From Saccharina japonica (lineage: Eukaryota > Sar > Phaeophyceae > Laminariales > Laminariaceae): DNA of 64,000 nt. Numbering within the stretch: the stretch's first letter is position 1; every line of letters begins with the position of its first letter. The position numbers and the translations under genes are program-made. The stretch covers positions 287,844 through 351,843 of the forward strand of contig MEHQ01000688.1 in assembly GCA_008828725.1 (NCBI GenBank), written 5' to 3'. This document shows, one piece after another, positions 10,826 to 25,200 of this stretch. The notes beneath the pieces are model-generated. The model had not been told where the DNA came from, ran no database searches, and was given only the letters and a program-made list of their open reading frames with translations.

Positions 10826-12966
10826 TTGGCGTACATAGCCAGCAACACAACTAGCTATACTATTATTACGACAAGGGACCCGTCTCGTCAGCTCTATTTG
10901 ATTGATCCCGACGGTGTGCGAGAGCACGGGCGCGACCTGAGAGGTATAGTCAAGTAGTCGTGGTCCAAACTACCAGACAGAGTGCCAGGCACCAGTGTCG
11001 ATGGTCGTACTCTCGTGGATGCTATCGTGGGGCAGTGCACGGGTGTTGCGTTGCTGCGGGTGATGTGCTGAGAGATACCGGCAGTCCGTAGTGATCGACA
11101 TACTTACGGTATTGATGAAGAGGGACAGACTGGACACTTATTATGGAGGGGGCGGCGGTGATGATGCTATATCTTCAGTAGCTCATCTGAGATGCACTGA
11201 AATAACTACGAGGGGCGTGGGAACAAGGGGGGGAGCGGCGAGGGCCGGGGACCCTGATGTGTAATTTGGGGGGCGTTGGGCATGCAGGACAAGGTGATGG
11301 CATTTCCAACCCAAGCACGTCAAAAACCAAGGCTCGCACGAAAGCGACGACAACCAACCGCATCATCAGAATTATACCTCCACCTGCGGCAAAGCTAGTA
11401 TACACTTCTACAGCACCAGCTGCGCCTGAGCTGTCACCAACAAGGGCGTCAAAATGGGCTCCCTATCGAGAAGGCCAGGACGATGGGATAGAGGACAGGT
11501 AGTGGTATCGTGAAAGTTTGTGCCCGCTTCACAGGACCCCCTCGCGTACTTGTCGACGCCGGCTCCGACAAGCGGAGAGGGGCTCCACGCTACACGAGCA
11601 GATACTTCGCTTAACACATATTAGAAACACTTACCGAAATGTATCCAAGCAGTACGTACCCATCTCGTTGTTCTGCAATACAAAGAATCAATGTCGCTTA
11701 ATCGAACGCCTCTCGAAGAGCGACTACCGGAGTGTCACCCTTTTTTTCAGGTGTACCATCAAAATCGATCATGCTGTCCAGACGGGTCAATGCCTCAAAC
11801 CTCTCTGAGGAGGCGAGCGATTCATATTTTTTTTTCTGTGTATCATCACGATCATGCCCACACGGGTCACTGCTGCCATGTTCATATTAGTTGTATTATG
11901 TAGTTTCCACTCCATCACGATGAAACGGCCTCACGGCGGCCGTTTTGCCGACTGCAAAAGACAGGCATTGTCAAAGACACAGGCTACCTGAGGAGTTCAC
12001 CAAAACAGATACAAAACGAAGGCAACCGACATCATTCAGCATGTACGTACGTGTCTACTTTACATATTTTACTCCTCATCATACTTTACCGGTACAGTTA
12101 AAAACCATGCTCGGTATAGATGTTTTACACAACAACAACACCGGCACGCGCAGCCTTGCCGTACACAGCTTTGCAACAGTCGCACGTCGACGGCATGTAC
12201 GCCAATGGGGGGGGGGGGGGGGGGGGGGGGGCAAGCTTCTGTGCCGCCCGTTTCCATTTGTACCCATACCGCTCTTACGAAAAGCAAACTCGGAACCAAG
12301 CGCGCAGCGCAACAACACACATGTACACATGGGTCACAACTCCCAGCCTTTTGAGACAAGGCGGTACCAAGAGGTGCTCCAGTTGGCCGAAACAAAAGTG
12401 ATCCCTAACATGTCAACCCCTGCACGTTGGGACGAGGGGTTTCGTGACAAGGCGTAATGGGACTACATATCGTTTAGCGTCTGAGCTCCCAACGAGTGCT
12501 ATATGGGTTGTGTGCTGACTCTACCGATACTACGCGCCTATAATATACACTTAGCTCTTTAGCTGAGAGAACCGTGAAGGTAGTTAGTCGAGTTGTTGTA
12601 ACACCCGGCCAAGCGACGTATGATTACACCTGTATATATATCGACAAAAACGGCCCACAAGTATATTGTGGGGTGCTGTCCACGGGATGGCGGAATGCAA
12701 CATCACTAATTCATACAGACAAAAACAGATACACGCAATAATAATGGGCGCCCATGGAGGGAGCCTTCGTTGGCTATATCTCCCCGGTCCAAAACTCACG
12801 CTGCTCCTGCGGGCTATAAATAGACTGCCCTACAGCAACAATCACGGAACGACTGCTCGGCAGACACCACTATCTGTCAATCAAGACAGTGAGTGCTTTT
12901 TGCCACAGTAGCGTACGCAGATAGATGAAAACACTGCATTGCTTTTTTCGAGTGCATGGACGCAGG
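10826..12966. other. No gene recognised
   Basis: Mixed sequence downstream of the protease gene (which is on the minus strand). It contains a run of about 25 G at 12207-12231. No plausible exon with splice borders, no tRNA and no terminal repeats were found. Any 3' untranslated region of the protease gene would lie just below 12967, but no clear AATAAA signal was seen there. Confidence 0.45.
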
Positions 12967-15900
12967 TTAGTACTCCCACACGCTCATGGCGTTGCGGCCA
13001 CCGCACGTCTCCTCGGCTTTCCCGCCGCACGGGAAGTCGCAGGCGGACGAGGCTCCGTAGACCTGGTAGTCGGTTTCCTCGTCTCCGCACCAGCACTGCC
13101 GGGGAAGGACAAAACCGAAATGTCGAGAACATGCGGCAACATTAGGGACGGCGGTGTATATGGTGTATAGGGCGTATGTCTTTCGCGTAGGCACAGTGCT
13201 ATGGCAACCTTAGGAATATGCTCGGGAGGCAGTGTAAGGAGGCAGTGTAAGGCGCATGGCCTGCATCTCGCGTACGTACAGGTAGACCCTATACGGGGAC
13301 GGCAGTATAGAACGCATACTTTCCCTCGCGGACGAACCACTTGGTTGCATTGCGGTGTCGGAAACACGCGGCAACATCAGGGAGTAAAGCGGTTGTATGA
13401 AGGCGCGCGTGAACTTCTATCGAGGACGTGGTGTATATGTATGTGCAGAATCTGTTACCATACGGATATCATGGGAAAATTGTCGCCAGGGCGGAAATGA
13501 AAGAACCGTCCCTTCGGGGCGACGGCTCTTACTTCAACCATACCATTCACACATACCTATCAATCATTTTACGCGATTGGTTACCAGTAGCCCACATTTT
13601 CCCAGTAGCCCACATAAATATGAACGGGATTGGTTTCACAGTAGTCCACATTTTCCCAGTAGCCCACATAAATATGAAGACCAAGCTGTCCATTTGCTCA
13701 CGCCCATACCAAACAAACTTCCATCTGCTCACGCCCATACCAAACAAATTTCCATTTGCTCACACCCATACCAAACATGGTATCTACAGATCACGGCTTA
13801 CCTCAGTGCCGTACTGGGTTCCGAAGTAGGTGTAAGAGGTGCAGAGTCCCTGGCACATCTGGTGGTTCGTGAGTCGCCGGGGGGGGCAACGTGGAAGAGC
13901 GGAAGCGGGCGAAAAGAGGGCGGTGGGTGTCGGCGAGGACAGGTAACCGATTAGGTGTGCGTCGGGGTCAAATTGGCCGGCCGTCCATCGTAAGCATGCG
14001 GTCAACTCGAGCTGGGTGTACGTACGTTGGGATCCCTATTGTTGTATAATAAACTGATCTTCAAGAGGAGATGTAAACCGCCGGCAACTAAGCCTAACAC
14101 TCTTATCAATGAAACTATACCCTTCGAACAGAACTATGTACTTCTAACGGAAACACCCTTTCAACGGAACTATACCCTTCGAACGGAACTATGTACACCC
14201 TTTTAACGGAACTACATCCACGTGGTTTCGTACCAACTGCTGCAGATTGTTCAACCGACTTGTACGGAGATCTGTATAATTGAATTAAATTACTGGAGTC
14301 ACGTCGTAAGCGAGGGGGGGGCGTGTTGTACTACGTACACCATAAAACAGCTTGTATACCCGGCACGAAAACTACCAATCAGAACCTCACGGAATTACCG
14401 CTGACACGCGGGCACAGTCAAAGCGTGTATTTTCTATGTAGCATTCCGACGGCAGGGTGTGCTTGCAGCGTGTGTAAAAAAACGAAGAAAAACAAAAAAA
14501 CAAACATTTGCGATAAACCCGAAGCGCATACACAAGCATGTCAGTCCGCAAACACCACCGATTGTAAGCGACAATGGTCGCGTGTGTGTGCGCGCGCGCC
14601 TCTCGCTTTTAACAATGCAAACAAGCTCTCCGAAGACGAGATAAATATTCCTACCCCTTCTCGGGGATTGTGTTTAAATCCCAAATCCCGGGGGTGTCGC
14701 GCAAAGCTGAAAATGGAGAACGCAGCAGGCGTCTGTTCCTCGTGCCAGCTATACTCGTACGTACGAGCCAACGGAGGAGAACGAGGGGGGGGGGGGGGGG
14801 GGGCATATCGAGCCCAAAGGAGTTTACTGTTATTCCCGTACATTCTATGATTAGTTATCTCACGTCGGTGGTCATGGTGCCGTTGGTCTGCTTGTTCATC
14901 ATGATGCGACCGCCCTTAGAGTCCCCCCAGCAGCCCAGGAAGGTGGGGGTAGGGGTTATAACGACGTCGGGGTACTGGTACACGCTGATCGCGAAGAAGC
15001 CGCCGCAAATCTCGGTCTCGTCTCCGGCGCACTCGAAGTCGCAGGTGGCGTCGCCGAGCTCCATCGGGTCGTCAGATGTCTCACTGCAGAAGCACTGCAT
15101 TCAGCAAAGGAGGAAGAAGGCGGCGGCAGCGACGGCGCAAACGTGTTTAAGTCGTGTGTAGGTATATATGTGCGTTAGTGTTTTTGTTTGCAAGCCTTTC
15201 GTTTAATGGCAGGCTGCCCGGCGGTTTACAAAGAAAATGGCAGCAGTGCACCGCCATCTGTTTCGATACTTTTTTTTTTCCAGCGAGATTTATCAACATG
15301 TTTTTTACTGAGGTACCCGTGTACGTAGCGTACCAAGCTCGGGGCTGTTTTCAAGGGATGATATCGAGGGTAGCCCACGACTCATTCGAGGAAAGGCTCG
15401 CACTCTGCGATGCACGAGATGGACAGGATGAAAGCTAGCAACTATTTTAGCCAATCAGGTCTCCAACAACGTCTATTAACTGAGGCGGATAGCACTCTCT
15501 TTTTTTTAGACGCGCCTTACGTAGCCAATTAGAGAACCGACCGAGGAACCGCGGCGTGCACAGGATCCCATGATAAAAAACAAACTCACCTCCTTGCCGT
15601 ACTCAGTTCCGAAGTAAGTAGACCCAGTGCAGAATGCCGCGCACACCTACGGCAGTAGTGAGAAGGGGGGGGGGTGCAGCGCGAAATGAAGGCAAAGATT
15701 ATTGAGCGTGACATACTATTTCCCATATATTTGGATCCCGACGTTTACGTTTCTATAGCATTCGTTATATACACCTTCTACATGAGACAAAATTGTTCGA
15801 TTTTTTTTATTTTGGGCGAGAGAGGGTAAAAGAGCGACTTTTGGCGGAACAAAACTACTGGCGCATCCCTACCGTCCGTATCCTGCGCCGTGTTACATAT

Positions 15901-18900
15901 CAATTTCATCTGATTTTGGGCGAGAGGGGTAAAAGAGCGACTTCTGGCGGAGGAAAACTGCCGGCGCATCCCTTCCGTCCGTACCCTGCGTCGGGTTTAC
16001 GTTAGAGTGTACCCCTTCGGGTCTGCGCCCTGGAAAGGACTTCCAAATAAAGAAGTCGCAGGGCAGGGGGCGCAACAATATCCTTCCAATTTGACCTCTT
16101 GTTGAAGTTCCAAACTTTCCGAATAAATCCTGTTCTTCTTGTTGTTTTTCGATACGATATTTTGGACAAGAGGTTGCTCGATACCAGCGCTTATCGTACC
16201 TCCGTGGTCATGTCGTCGCCGGTCAAGTCATCCCCGGAGAGCACGCGGTCGCGGCTGTCCTTGAAGCAGCCCACCACGGGGTAGGTGATGTACTTGTAGA
16301 GGCTGATGGCGTTGTTGCCTCCGCACTTCTCTTCGGCGTCTCCGGAGCACGGGAAGTTGCAGGTGGCGGTTCCCTTCCTCTTGGGGTCGTCCATGTCATC
16401 TGAGCAGAAGCACTGTTTTGGGGTGGGGATCGACGTAAAAGAAGGGGGTGCGTGGTGGCAAAAGTGCAAGTTGGGTCGAAACGCCGGGCATGGGTGGGTG
16501 GGTGGGTGGGTGTGTGGGTGGGTGTGTGCAAGAAATGCGGCAACGCAACACGCAAAACACACGCAACTATACGCACGGAACACGAGGTACAATAAGGCAA
16601 ACAATACCGGCACTATGACAGCAACTCGAGTCCCATATATAGACTATGTGCCGAGCGATTCCACAGTTAGACATATCGGGCAACCAACACCGTACAAGAG
16701 ATCACAACGGCTGTGTGTTGTGGGGGCTGGTCGGCACGAAGAAGAAGTCATCCCTGGTAGTTTATTTCGCCGCGTTTTTTGTAGCGGCGTGGGATGTACG
16801 ATGTGCGGTGCGATGGGTCGTACACGGATTCATAACTATCTACGTCGTACTGCGAGCAGGTCCGTTTGCCTTGCTTTGCGCATCCACCTCCCTTCCGCGG
16901 GTGCGTATGTAGGTACAAAATATTGCTACAACTATAGCCTACATACCAACCAGAAAACAATAAAATTGAGCGACGTTTCTTTATTTCCAAACATAAACGG
17001 CATGGGACATTTGATGTACACGAAAAAATGGAGCGGTATGCTTGACTGGTATACATTGTACGATGCGTATGAACAAGAATTTACTGCTGACGGCGGAAGC
17101 ATATTTCAGTCCCGTATTACGCAGCGTATTTCAGTCCCGCATTTATCTTGGCACCCCCCCCGTGTCCACATACCTCGTTGGAGTACTCGGTGCCGAAGTA
17201 GTCGGATCCCTCGCAGAGCATAGCGCACCTCTGCGTGACAAAAAAAACACAGGCAGCAAATTCAAGAGAGTGCCATGAGCGAAGAGAGTCGCACAGAAAC
17301 ATCAAATCCACGACAAAACAAACGACAGCATGTTACATATCCAAATTGAAACCGCTACGGGACCAAACACCGCTTTTTTTTTTTTGCGTGGACGCATGCT
17401 ACGGTATCCAAAAGACTGGTGCTACGGTAGGGGGGTCGCTTTCAAGTCCGATATTTTCAGTCGACCAGAGCTACTCGGCCGAGTGACTACTGTACATATT
17501 TCGTTGCAACGTCAAGCTTATTAGTAGCAGTTTGTTTATGCGCGAAACGCACCGCCATGGGCTTGTTTGTTACTCAGTTCAATTTTGTTTCAAATTTTGA
17601 GTGAGTTACAGAGCCACTCGCCGCCCGAGCGGCGTAAACGGGGTTGTGAAAACAGGGATAACCCCCCCTATCGTAGCACGCCTCAAAAACATATGGCAAC
17701 CCAAGATTAAAAGTCCAACGATTTGGGGTCAAGGAGCCCGATCGTTCAGCAACCATTTCAGCGAAAAAAGTGCCACCTCTCGTGGTAGTACACGTCTCGT
17801 GTGTGAAAACACTCATTTGGCCCTCGAGAGAAAAAACTCTCATGCCACTCTTAATATGAGCAGTACATGCCGTAGGAGCATCAGCCTGATCCTGAAATAC
17901 ACCTATCTCACCTCGGCCGTCATCGCCGCGTCGCCCTTGTACTCGGCTCCAGTGAGAACACGGTCACCGTTGGAGTCCTTGTAGCACCCAACGCTGGAGT
18001 AGGGGGTGGGGTCCACCTCGGTGTAGGGTGCCACGGTGGGGGGTACGGTGGGCGCCATCGCGGGCATCATCGTGGGAGGCTGGGTGGGGGCAGGGGTGGG
18101 GGGGATCACGACGTCGCCCCTGTAGTTCGCGACGGCAACCTGAAAAACGGTAAAAATGAAAATGAGCCGGAGGACGTTCGGACGGGCGGGCGGGTGGGAG
18201 GGGGGAGCATCATTCACCGTGTTTGTCTCTATGCTCCACGTACTGTAATATTAATATTACTTCATTCACCGTGTTTGTCTCTATGCTCCATGTACTGTAA
18301 TAATCATATTACTTCATTCACCGTGTTTGTCTCTATACTCCATGTAATAATCATAGTACTCCCTCCCTTGGGCCCCTCGACTGGGGCCTACTGTGCGGTC
18401 TCGGATGACCGAGTAACCCAAATGGTCTTCGACCGTACAAACTCCTGGCAGTACTTTTCAGATCAACAGAAGGTTGCTACTTCGTAGCAACTCTCACCTT
18501 CGAAAAAAAAAGGGGTGGGTAGAAGGGAGAAACTACGGAAAAGTCTGGTTGATTGATCTTCAAATCGCCAGGAACATTTTTGCTCTCTATTACGCAGTTC
18601 ACTGATCAGCTGATACGGTCACACGACGGCCGATTTTGACCTCTTTAACCGCTGAAGAACTGGCCCCGCAAATTTGGGGACAAACTACTTGGATTATATT
18701 GAGTGTGGGATATTGTTTTCAGTTCTGAATGGGTAAAAACATCGGGCGGCCTCCTTATTCGTGCTGCCTGACCTATTCGTGCTGCCTGACGGGGCGCACT
18801 ACTACTACTACTGTAGTAGTGCTGAGACGTACAAGGTGGCATCTACAACAATGCCTGTGCCCTACTTCACCTCGGATTTCTTTACTTTCACGACTTAGGT

Positions 18901-21900
18901 GCTTCACGGCGGATCGGGACGGCGGGAGCAGCGTAATCCACATTACATTATACTGTTCGCCATGTTTTCGACAGACAATGTACTTCTGAACAACAACCAT
19001 CCCACTTGCCCGTTTTTTAATGTTCCTATGCACTTCACCGGTCGCCTCTTGGGCAAACACTGCTGTTGTGTTTTACAGGTGTTTGTGGGGGGGGGGGGGG
19101 TTAAAAGGTCTGCATAGCTTGCTCCTCAAGGGCAAGCGCCTCACAAATGCAAGGTTCACGGGTTGATGCGGTATGTTTCCGTTCGTGTGTACCGCGGTGC
19201 GCCTCATAAATGCAAGGTACTACAGTACTCCCCTATACTGCAGCAGGCGTACGCTAGCAGGCAACCTCTCTCGACGCTTGCTTTGTTGGGGCACTCGCCG
19301 TAGTTGCTACCCTACAGTAGCATCGTACGTAGCACGCACGCGCGTCTCTTGTCTCACCATGTTGTCCTCGAGGGCGCGAACGTTGTTCTCCGTTTCGGTA
19401 CCGGTGGGCCTTCCGTTGAAGGTCACGTCCGGGTTGGAGAAGTAGTTGACGAGGGCGCTTCCGCAAGAGTAGCTCATGACGGTCCGGTACCTTGGAGGAA
19501 AACAGCAAAAAAGCAATCGGTGGTGCATATATACATATATTTAAATACGAAGTATAGATATATGTATTTATATATATATTTAAATATATATTTATAGATC
19601 CTATCCTAACATCTTAATGCCTCGTTATTAATTAGCATACAATGTTGTGAGTTACACGCCAGAGCATAAATACCTGTCGTTGTTCTGAAAGTGCTTACGA
19701 AACGGTCATCGCTGATTGTTCTACGAAAAAGAGTCCTCGTTACGAATTTAACAATTAACATGCCATTTTTTTTGTGAGTTACACGCCAGAGCGCACACTT
19801 TCTCCGTGGTTCTTCTGAAAGTGCTTACGAAAGGGTAAAATCGTTGTGAAGAGGATTCCTTAGGAAAAAGACCACATAAACGGTCGCGAACTTTTCCTAT
19901 TTTGTTTATCATGTTCCAAACATAATTGGGCACCACCATCCACCATCAATCAACTCACGGTGCCAGGCCGCTGCAGTAGCGGGTACCGTGCGCGTAATCG
20001 GTCTCATCGGTGCTTTCCCTGTTGTGGCCGGCTCCCATGTTGTGGCCGAACTCGTGGGTGTGGACAAAGTTGTCGATGCACGTCGCCTTCACGAGGGAGT
20101 ATCCGTAGGCCTCGTTGTAGAAGGACCATCTGGGTTTTAGGATTAGCGACGCACGGGCGGGGACCGGGTGAGACTTCGGGAAGGCGGTGGGAGGGGGTGG
20201 CGGGTGTTTGGCTCTGATTTGTGTTTTTTTTTTTTCCCCATGAATGTCCTGCGGGGAGATGACCTAACGTTACATATATATATATACTTCTGACATGACT
20301 CAACGTTATATATATGTACTTCTTATTTGCCACCTGACAATGTGGCGTGATTGTGAAACTACATGCACCCGCTCTGTTCTTCTGGCCGCACCCCCCCCCC
20401 CTCCCCCGCAAGGGCCGGACACTTTCTGAAGCTAGACCGGCGTTGGCCCGGCCGTAACCGCCGATGTTCGTCCGGACGCCCTGGCACTCTTTGGTGATCG
20501 AATCCAAACCAAATCGCCCGTAAAACTGCGCCGCACGTTTCTGCACGCACTCAACAAGTATAAAAAAATATGAATGGTGTTGGGACCATTCGGTATCTCA
20601 GTCCGGCAATGCGTACAGTAGAATCCAGACGGTGTAGGGAGGGTGATTCGTTTATGAGCAGAGACATGTGGGCATAACAGAGATTTGTATAATGCGGTAG
20701 ACATGTCAGCCAGCAGCTCTCCGTCCCAAACCACAGAGAATGATGAAAATACAAGGAATTCGATATAACACGGGATAAAACACCCCCCCCCAATGATGTA
20801 TGGGCGGAATGGAAAAGGCTTGAGTTCCTTGGAAACGTGGGGGGTGGGTGGTCCCCGACATTTATCCAAAGCCACAAATGTTTGGACTACGTAAGGACCC
20901 CCCCTTTCATTCAGAATGAAAAAGCAGCCAAAACAAAACTCTCCCTATCGTACGACTACACGTCCCGGCCCTCTCATGAGAAAGTGCCCCCGCAAGATAC
21001 TCAGCCTAAAACTTACGGGGGGAAATAAGAAAGTCGACAGCTATTATACTGAAGTTAGTGTGGGACACACACGCGTTTCTCAAGTAAGAAAGTCAGGCTA
21101 AGCCCGATGTTTTTGTTTCTTATGAGCGGGCCGGTACTGTAGTACTGTAGTGTTCCGTTTTGTATAATACTTTTCATTTTTAATTGTTTTTGTAGTTTGT
21201 ATATATTTAGGCTTGTTAGAGGAACAAAACAAAGCCTGCAGCTAAATGGTTGAGAGCACACATTGTTTTCGACCGGCACGCGGTAACGAGCAGTCGGGTT
21301 GCGTACCAAGAAGATTTGGTATTTTGTGAAACTACGCAACGGGCAAGCGGGCGATAGATACAGTGAGCGGCTGACATCACGCGTGCGAGTGTTGCCACAA
21401 AGGAACCACAAACGCGTGCTACGGTAGAGGTAGCATTTTTTGGTTGAATCGTTTCTGAACGATCGGGCTCCTTAACCCAAATTCGTCGGACTTTCGTTTT
21501 TGTGACGAAATTTCGTTGATAATATACTTTGGTGCTATCGTAGCATGCGTCTACAGAGGCGCACCATGCTTCTCCGTTGGGGCTTCTCACTTTCCAAAAC
21601 TTCTAAAACAAAACTCGTTTTGGAAGAAGCTCGAAACCGCTATAATCGTGCCAGATGAATTAATCTCCCGTGAACTACGTACGTATTGTTAATATGTATT
21701 ACGTATGCTGAAAAATATTGATTTTGGGTTGACGAGCGCCGCCCCGGTCAAAAACAAGAATTGCTACGTACTCGTAACTTTATCACAATCCTAGCATGGG
21801 TCTTCTCCTATACGCGCCCTCCCTCTGTTCGCGTCCCTCTCCCTGTTGGTCTCACCCCCATCCGCAGGACCGGCCGTTGAACCAGTCGTAGACCTGTACC

Positions 21901-22151
21901 AGGTCGGCCTCCGCAGCGTCCCGGAGTTCCTTGATAGCCAGGCTTCTCGTGATGGAGATAAGGGTGTCTTCGCCATCGAGCTTTTCCTCGCCAATCGGCT
22001 CGTCGAACGGCGCCTGCACAGAGAGAAAGAGAGAGAGAGAGAGGCAGGAAAATAAGAAATTCGGGAGTCGTTATCTTGAAACTAGAAATTAGTGTGGAAA
22101 TCACTAGCTAGAAATCAGAGAGAGAGGAGAGAGGAGAGAGAGAGAGAGGAG

Positions 22152-22208
<57 letters not shown>

Positions 22209-25200
22209 AAGTTTGATCAGATACATCTACCGAGTATAAGAAGCAGGGTTTAATAAGATCAATCTACGAGTATAAGAAGCAGGGTTTTATAAGATCACTC
22301 TACCATCGTTTGTGCATGCATCCGTTTGATGCTGCGATGAGCTCGCCGAGTGGTATGGGTCGCCGCTAATAGCTCACGGGAACATAGCACAAAATAATAT
22401 CTGATAATGTAGGGTCCTTATAACTTGCGTCCAGAGTGAACGTACAGCAAGGAGGGCGCCTGCAGGGAGAGGCGGAAAGAAGTAAGCCAGGTGACGGGTT
22501 GATCATCGCACGTCACTATTAATAGTTGTACATGGTACATTCTGGTCTATATTTCAAATGACAATGCAGGTCTCTTATTTTGCAAAATACTACGACGCAC
22601 TACGATTGTTTTCGGGTCTGTTTGTAGGGACCGTCCACCCCCCCCATTCCCGGTCGATTCGCTTGGCCCAACACAGCACTAACTTACCATACCATCCCGG
22701 TTTGACCGTACGAAACGGCCCTGTCTATACCAGAACATGGGAAGACGAGCTATGTACAACAAACGCTCACCGGGCCGACAGAGACTAGGTTGAACCTGAC
22801 GGAGGCTTCGGAGTTGAGGAACGCCTGGTTGGTCACGATGATGCTTTCCAGGATGTAGGTGATCATCTGGATGTCGGTCACCCCGCCCAGAACCGCCTGG
22901 GTTTGTTCGGTGTAAAGAACCATCACATCGATCTGCATCGACATTGAAGCGGGGGGCGACAGGCGGATTGTGCCGGGCAGGGGGGAGGGAGGGGCTGTCG
23001 GAATGGGGGGGACACAAATGACGAATATAATTAACGGTTTTCGAGCGGGTAGGTTATTGTGACGTGGGAAGGGATTGGGACATCGTCTCGCAACTAAAAA
23101 AACAGATGATCGCAATTATGGCGCCGGGTGAAGTGCGTCGCTTACCCTACGGCCGCCATTTGGGTGTCATATCCCCTGCGCGAAGACGCGGAGTTTATAC
23201 GTAAGCCGTGCTCCTCCGCTACCGCGTGATGATGTGTGTGTGGACTGGCCGCTTACTACACAGGTGGCTGTGACACAACTTGATATCTTCAATGTCAGAG
23301 GCGTGTGTTGCCTGTATCACCATCGTTAAAAATACAAGTCTACTGCACCGTGGCCAACGGTGCCAGCCACTAGGAAAACAACAACGTATCGGCCTCCGGC
23401 ACCATGTATGTATAATACGTATGTCGACCAAAACATGAAACAAAAAATGCAAAAATAAAACATGTGACCGGCTTTTCGATGAATAGAGCAGTGGGGAAGC
23501 GCAAACCCCCACCCACTCACCACGGTGTATTCCGGTTCGGATGTGCCTTCCTGCATCCGGCGGCCGGACGGCTCGGCTTGGTCGCCGCCGCCGCTGCTCG
23601 ACGGAAAAAGCGAGGCACAACAAGCAAAGAGTCGAAAATAAGAAGGTGTTGGGTTTGAGTCGTTTTGCAAACCATGTTGTGCCCCCCGACCGAGCTGCAG
23701 TACATCACAGAAACTACAGCGGTTAGTTGTTCCTCCTCTGGGAATCCGAAGCTTTTTTTGCCTGCATATTGGTGCAGGATGCCAACCAGGTTACCGTAAC
23801 TGGCGATGTTTTCAGGAGGATGGGGGGGGCGTATTTCGGGACCACACCTGATCGGAGGATAATCCTCTGGGTTGAGTGCCAGTCCAGGCTCCTCGAACTG
23901 CGCGAGAACCTACATGCACGATCAAGAAAAGACGTACACCAAACAGCAGTAGTAGCACACCAGCGAGAAGGCGCGGCGTAACATGGGACGCGTAATGAAA
24001 AAAAGTCCCCAATATAACACTTGCGGGGGAATGTTATATCGTATCCCAGGCAGCATTAGCAGCGGAAGCAGCGGCGGCACGAGCAAGAGATACACGACGC
24101 GAAACACCACAGGTGATTGAATATACGTATAAGCACGCCGTGGAACAAGCTTCCTGGCGCGGAATACGTTGCCGATTCGTCCATGCTGTTGCTGAAAATA
24201 CTGTTCTAAATATATTAGGATACCCTCGCGCTGTCTTGTCTTCCGTCTGGTTTTCTTGCGTTGCTCCTACTTGTTATATTGGAGGGACACGTTTCAATCG
24301 GAGGAGGGAGAGGAGCCTACTTTGTGACCTCGGGTCTGAGCTACGACTACGGAGGGAGGAGAGAAAATGGAAGGGCGATGGTAATAAATGGGATACACAA
24401 AACCAAAGCAATGCAAACAAAAAAACTGATTTCACATTTGAGTTAAAATTGAAGGACACGATACCTGAACAAAACCTGCGCCCATATTGGCAAGCTTTTC
24501 GGGGGACGAAAGCCTATTTTACTACTATAGAACAGATGCATGACGCGAACAAATTACAACACTATCTCACCTCAACCAAGCACGTGGTCTGAGTGGAGTC
24601 GATGCAGGGAACGGTCTTGACAACGGAGGTAGTACCGTCCATGTTGCGCTTGGTGATTTTCAGCAGGAACGTCTGGAGGAGAGACGGAGGTTGAAAGATA
24701 ACCAAAGGAGAAGTCGTCCAGGGTTAGGTTGGTCAAGTGTATCGATTGCTCCTTTTATTGAAAACTGATTGAAACCGAATGCATATTGGCGAATGCGTCA
24801 TCAGCTGTGAGTTGTCCCCATTGGTCGGTACCTAAATATGATGACCGCTGGTACATCTAAAAATACTGAATATTGAATGAAAATGCTGAACAAAGAGTAC
24901 AATGCAGTGCTCTCTTTGTTACGTCAGCGACATGGTCTATTAAATTGAACTGCTGAACAAGAGTACAATGTAGTGCTCTCTTCGTTACGTCAGCGAACCT
25001 ACCTTGTAAACTAAATTATACATTATATTTACCTATTTTTACCAACAATATTTGGTCCTATTTACTAGTGTTTACTATGCCCCCCCGTAATAGCGTTATT
25101 ATCACCCACCTCGACGACGCATTGCATACAGCAGTAGCGGTACTCTCAATTACATGTACGAACAGTGCTCACTACCTGTGCTACCACCCCCACCTCGACG

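Larger units (their letters stand above)
12967..15094 (-). other. Protease exons 15-17: WSC domain 3 and C-terminus
   Basis: Domain 3 starts in exon 15 (GCWGD), continues through the 57 bp exon 16 (CQGLC, YFGTQYGTE) and ends in exon 17 (CWCGDE, CDFPC, TCGG). The protein stops directly after MSVWEY with no tail, so no membrane anchor is present. Confidence 0.9.

Noticed and set aside
20350-20546. Minus-strand frame with glycine-rich content between protease exons 8 and 9, first taken as an exon
   Set aside because: No acceptor/donor pair gives the needed phase 2 in and phase 2 out in the protein-like frame, while exon 8 joins exon 9 directly in phase 2 and restores the expected sequence before the zinc site.
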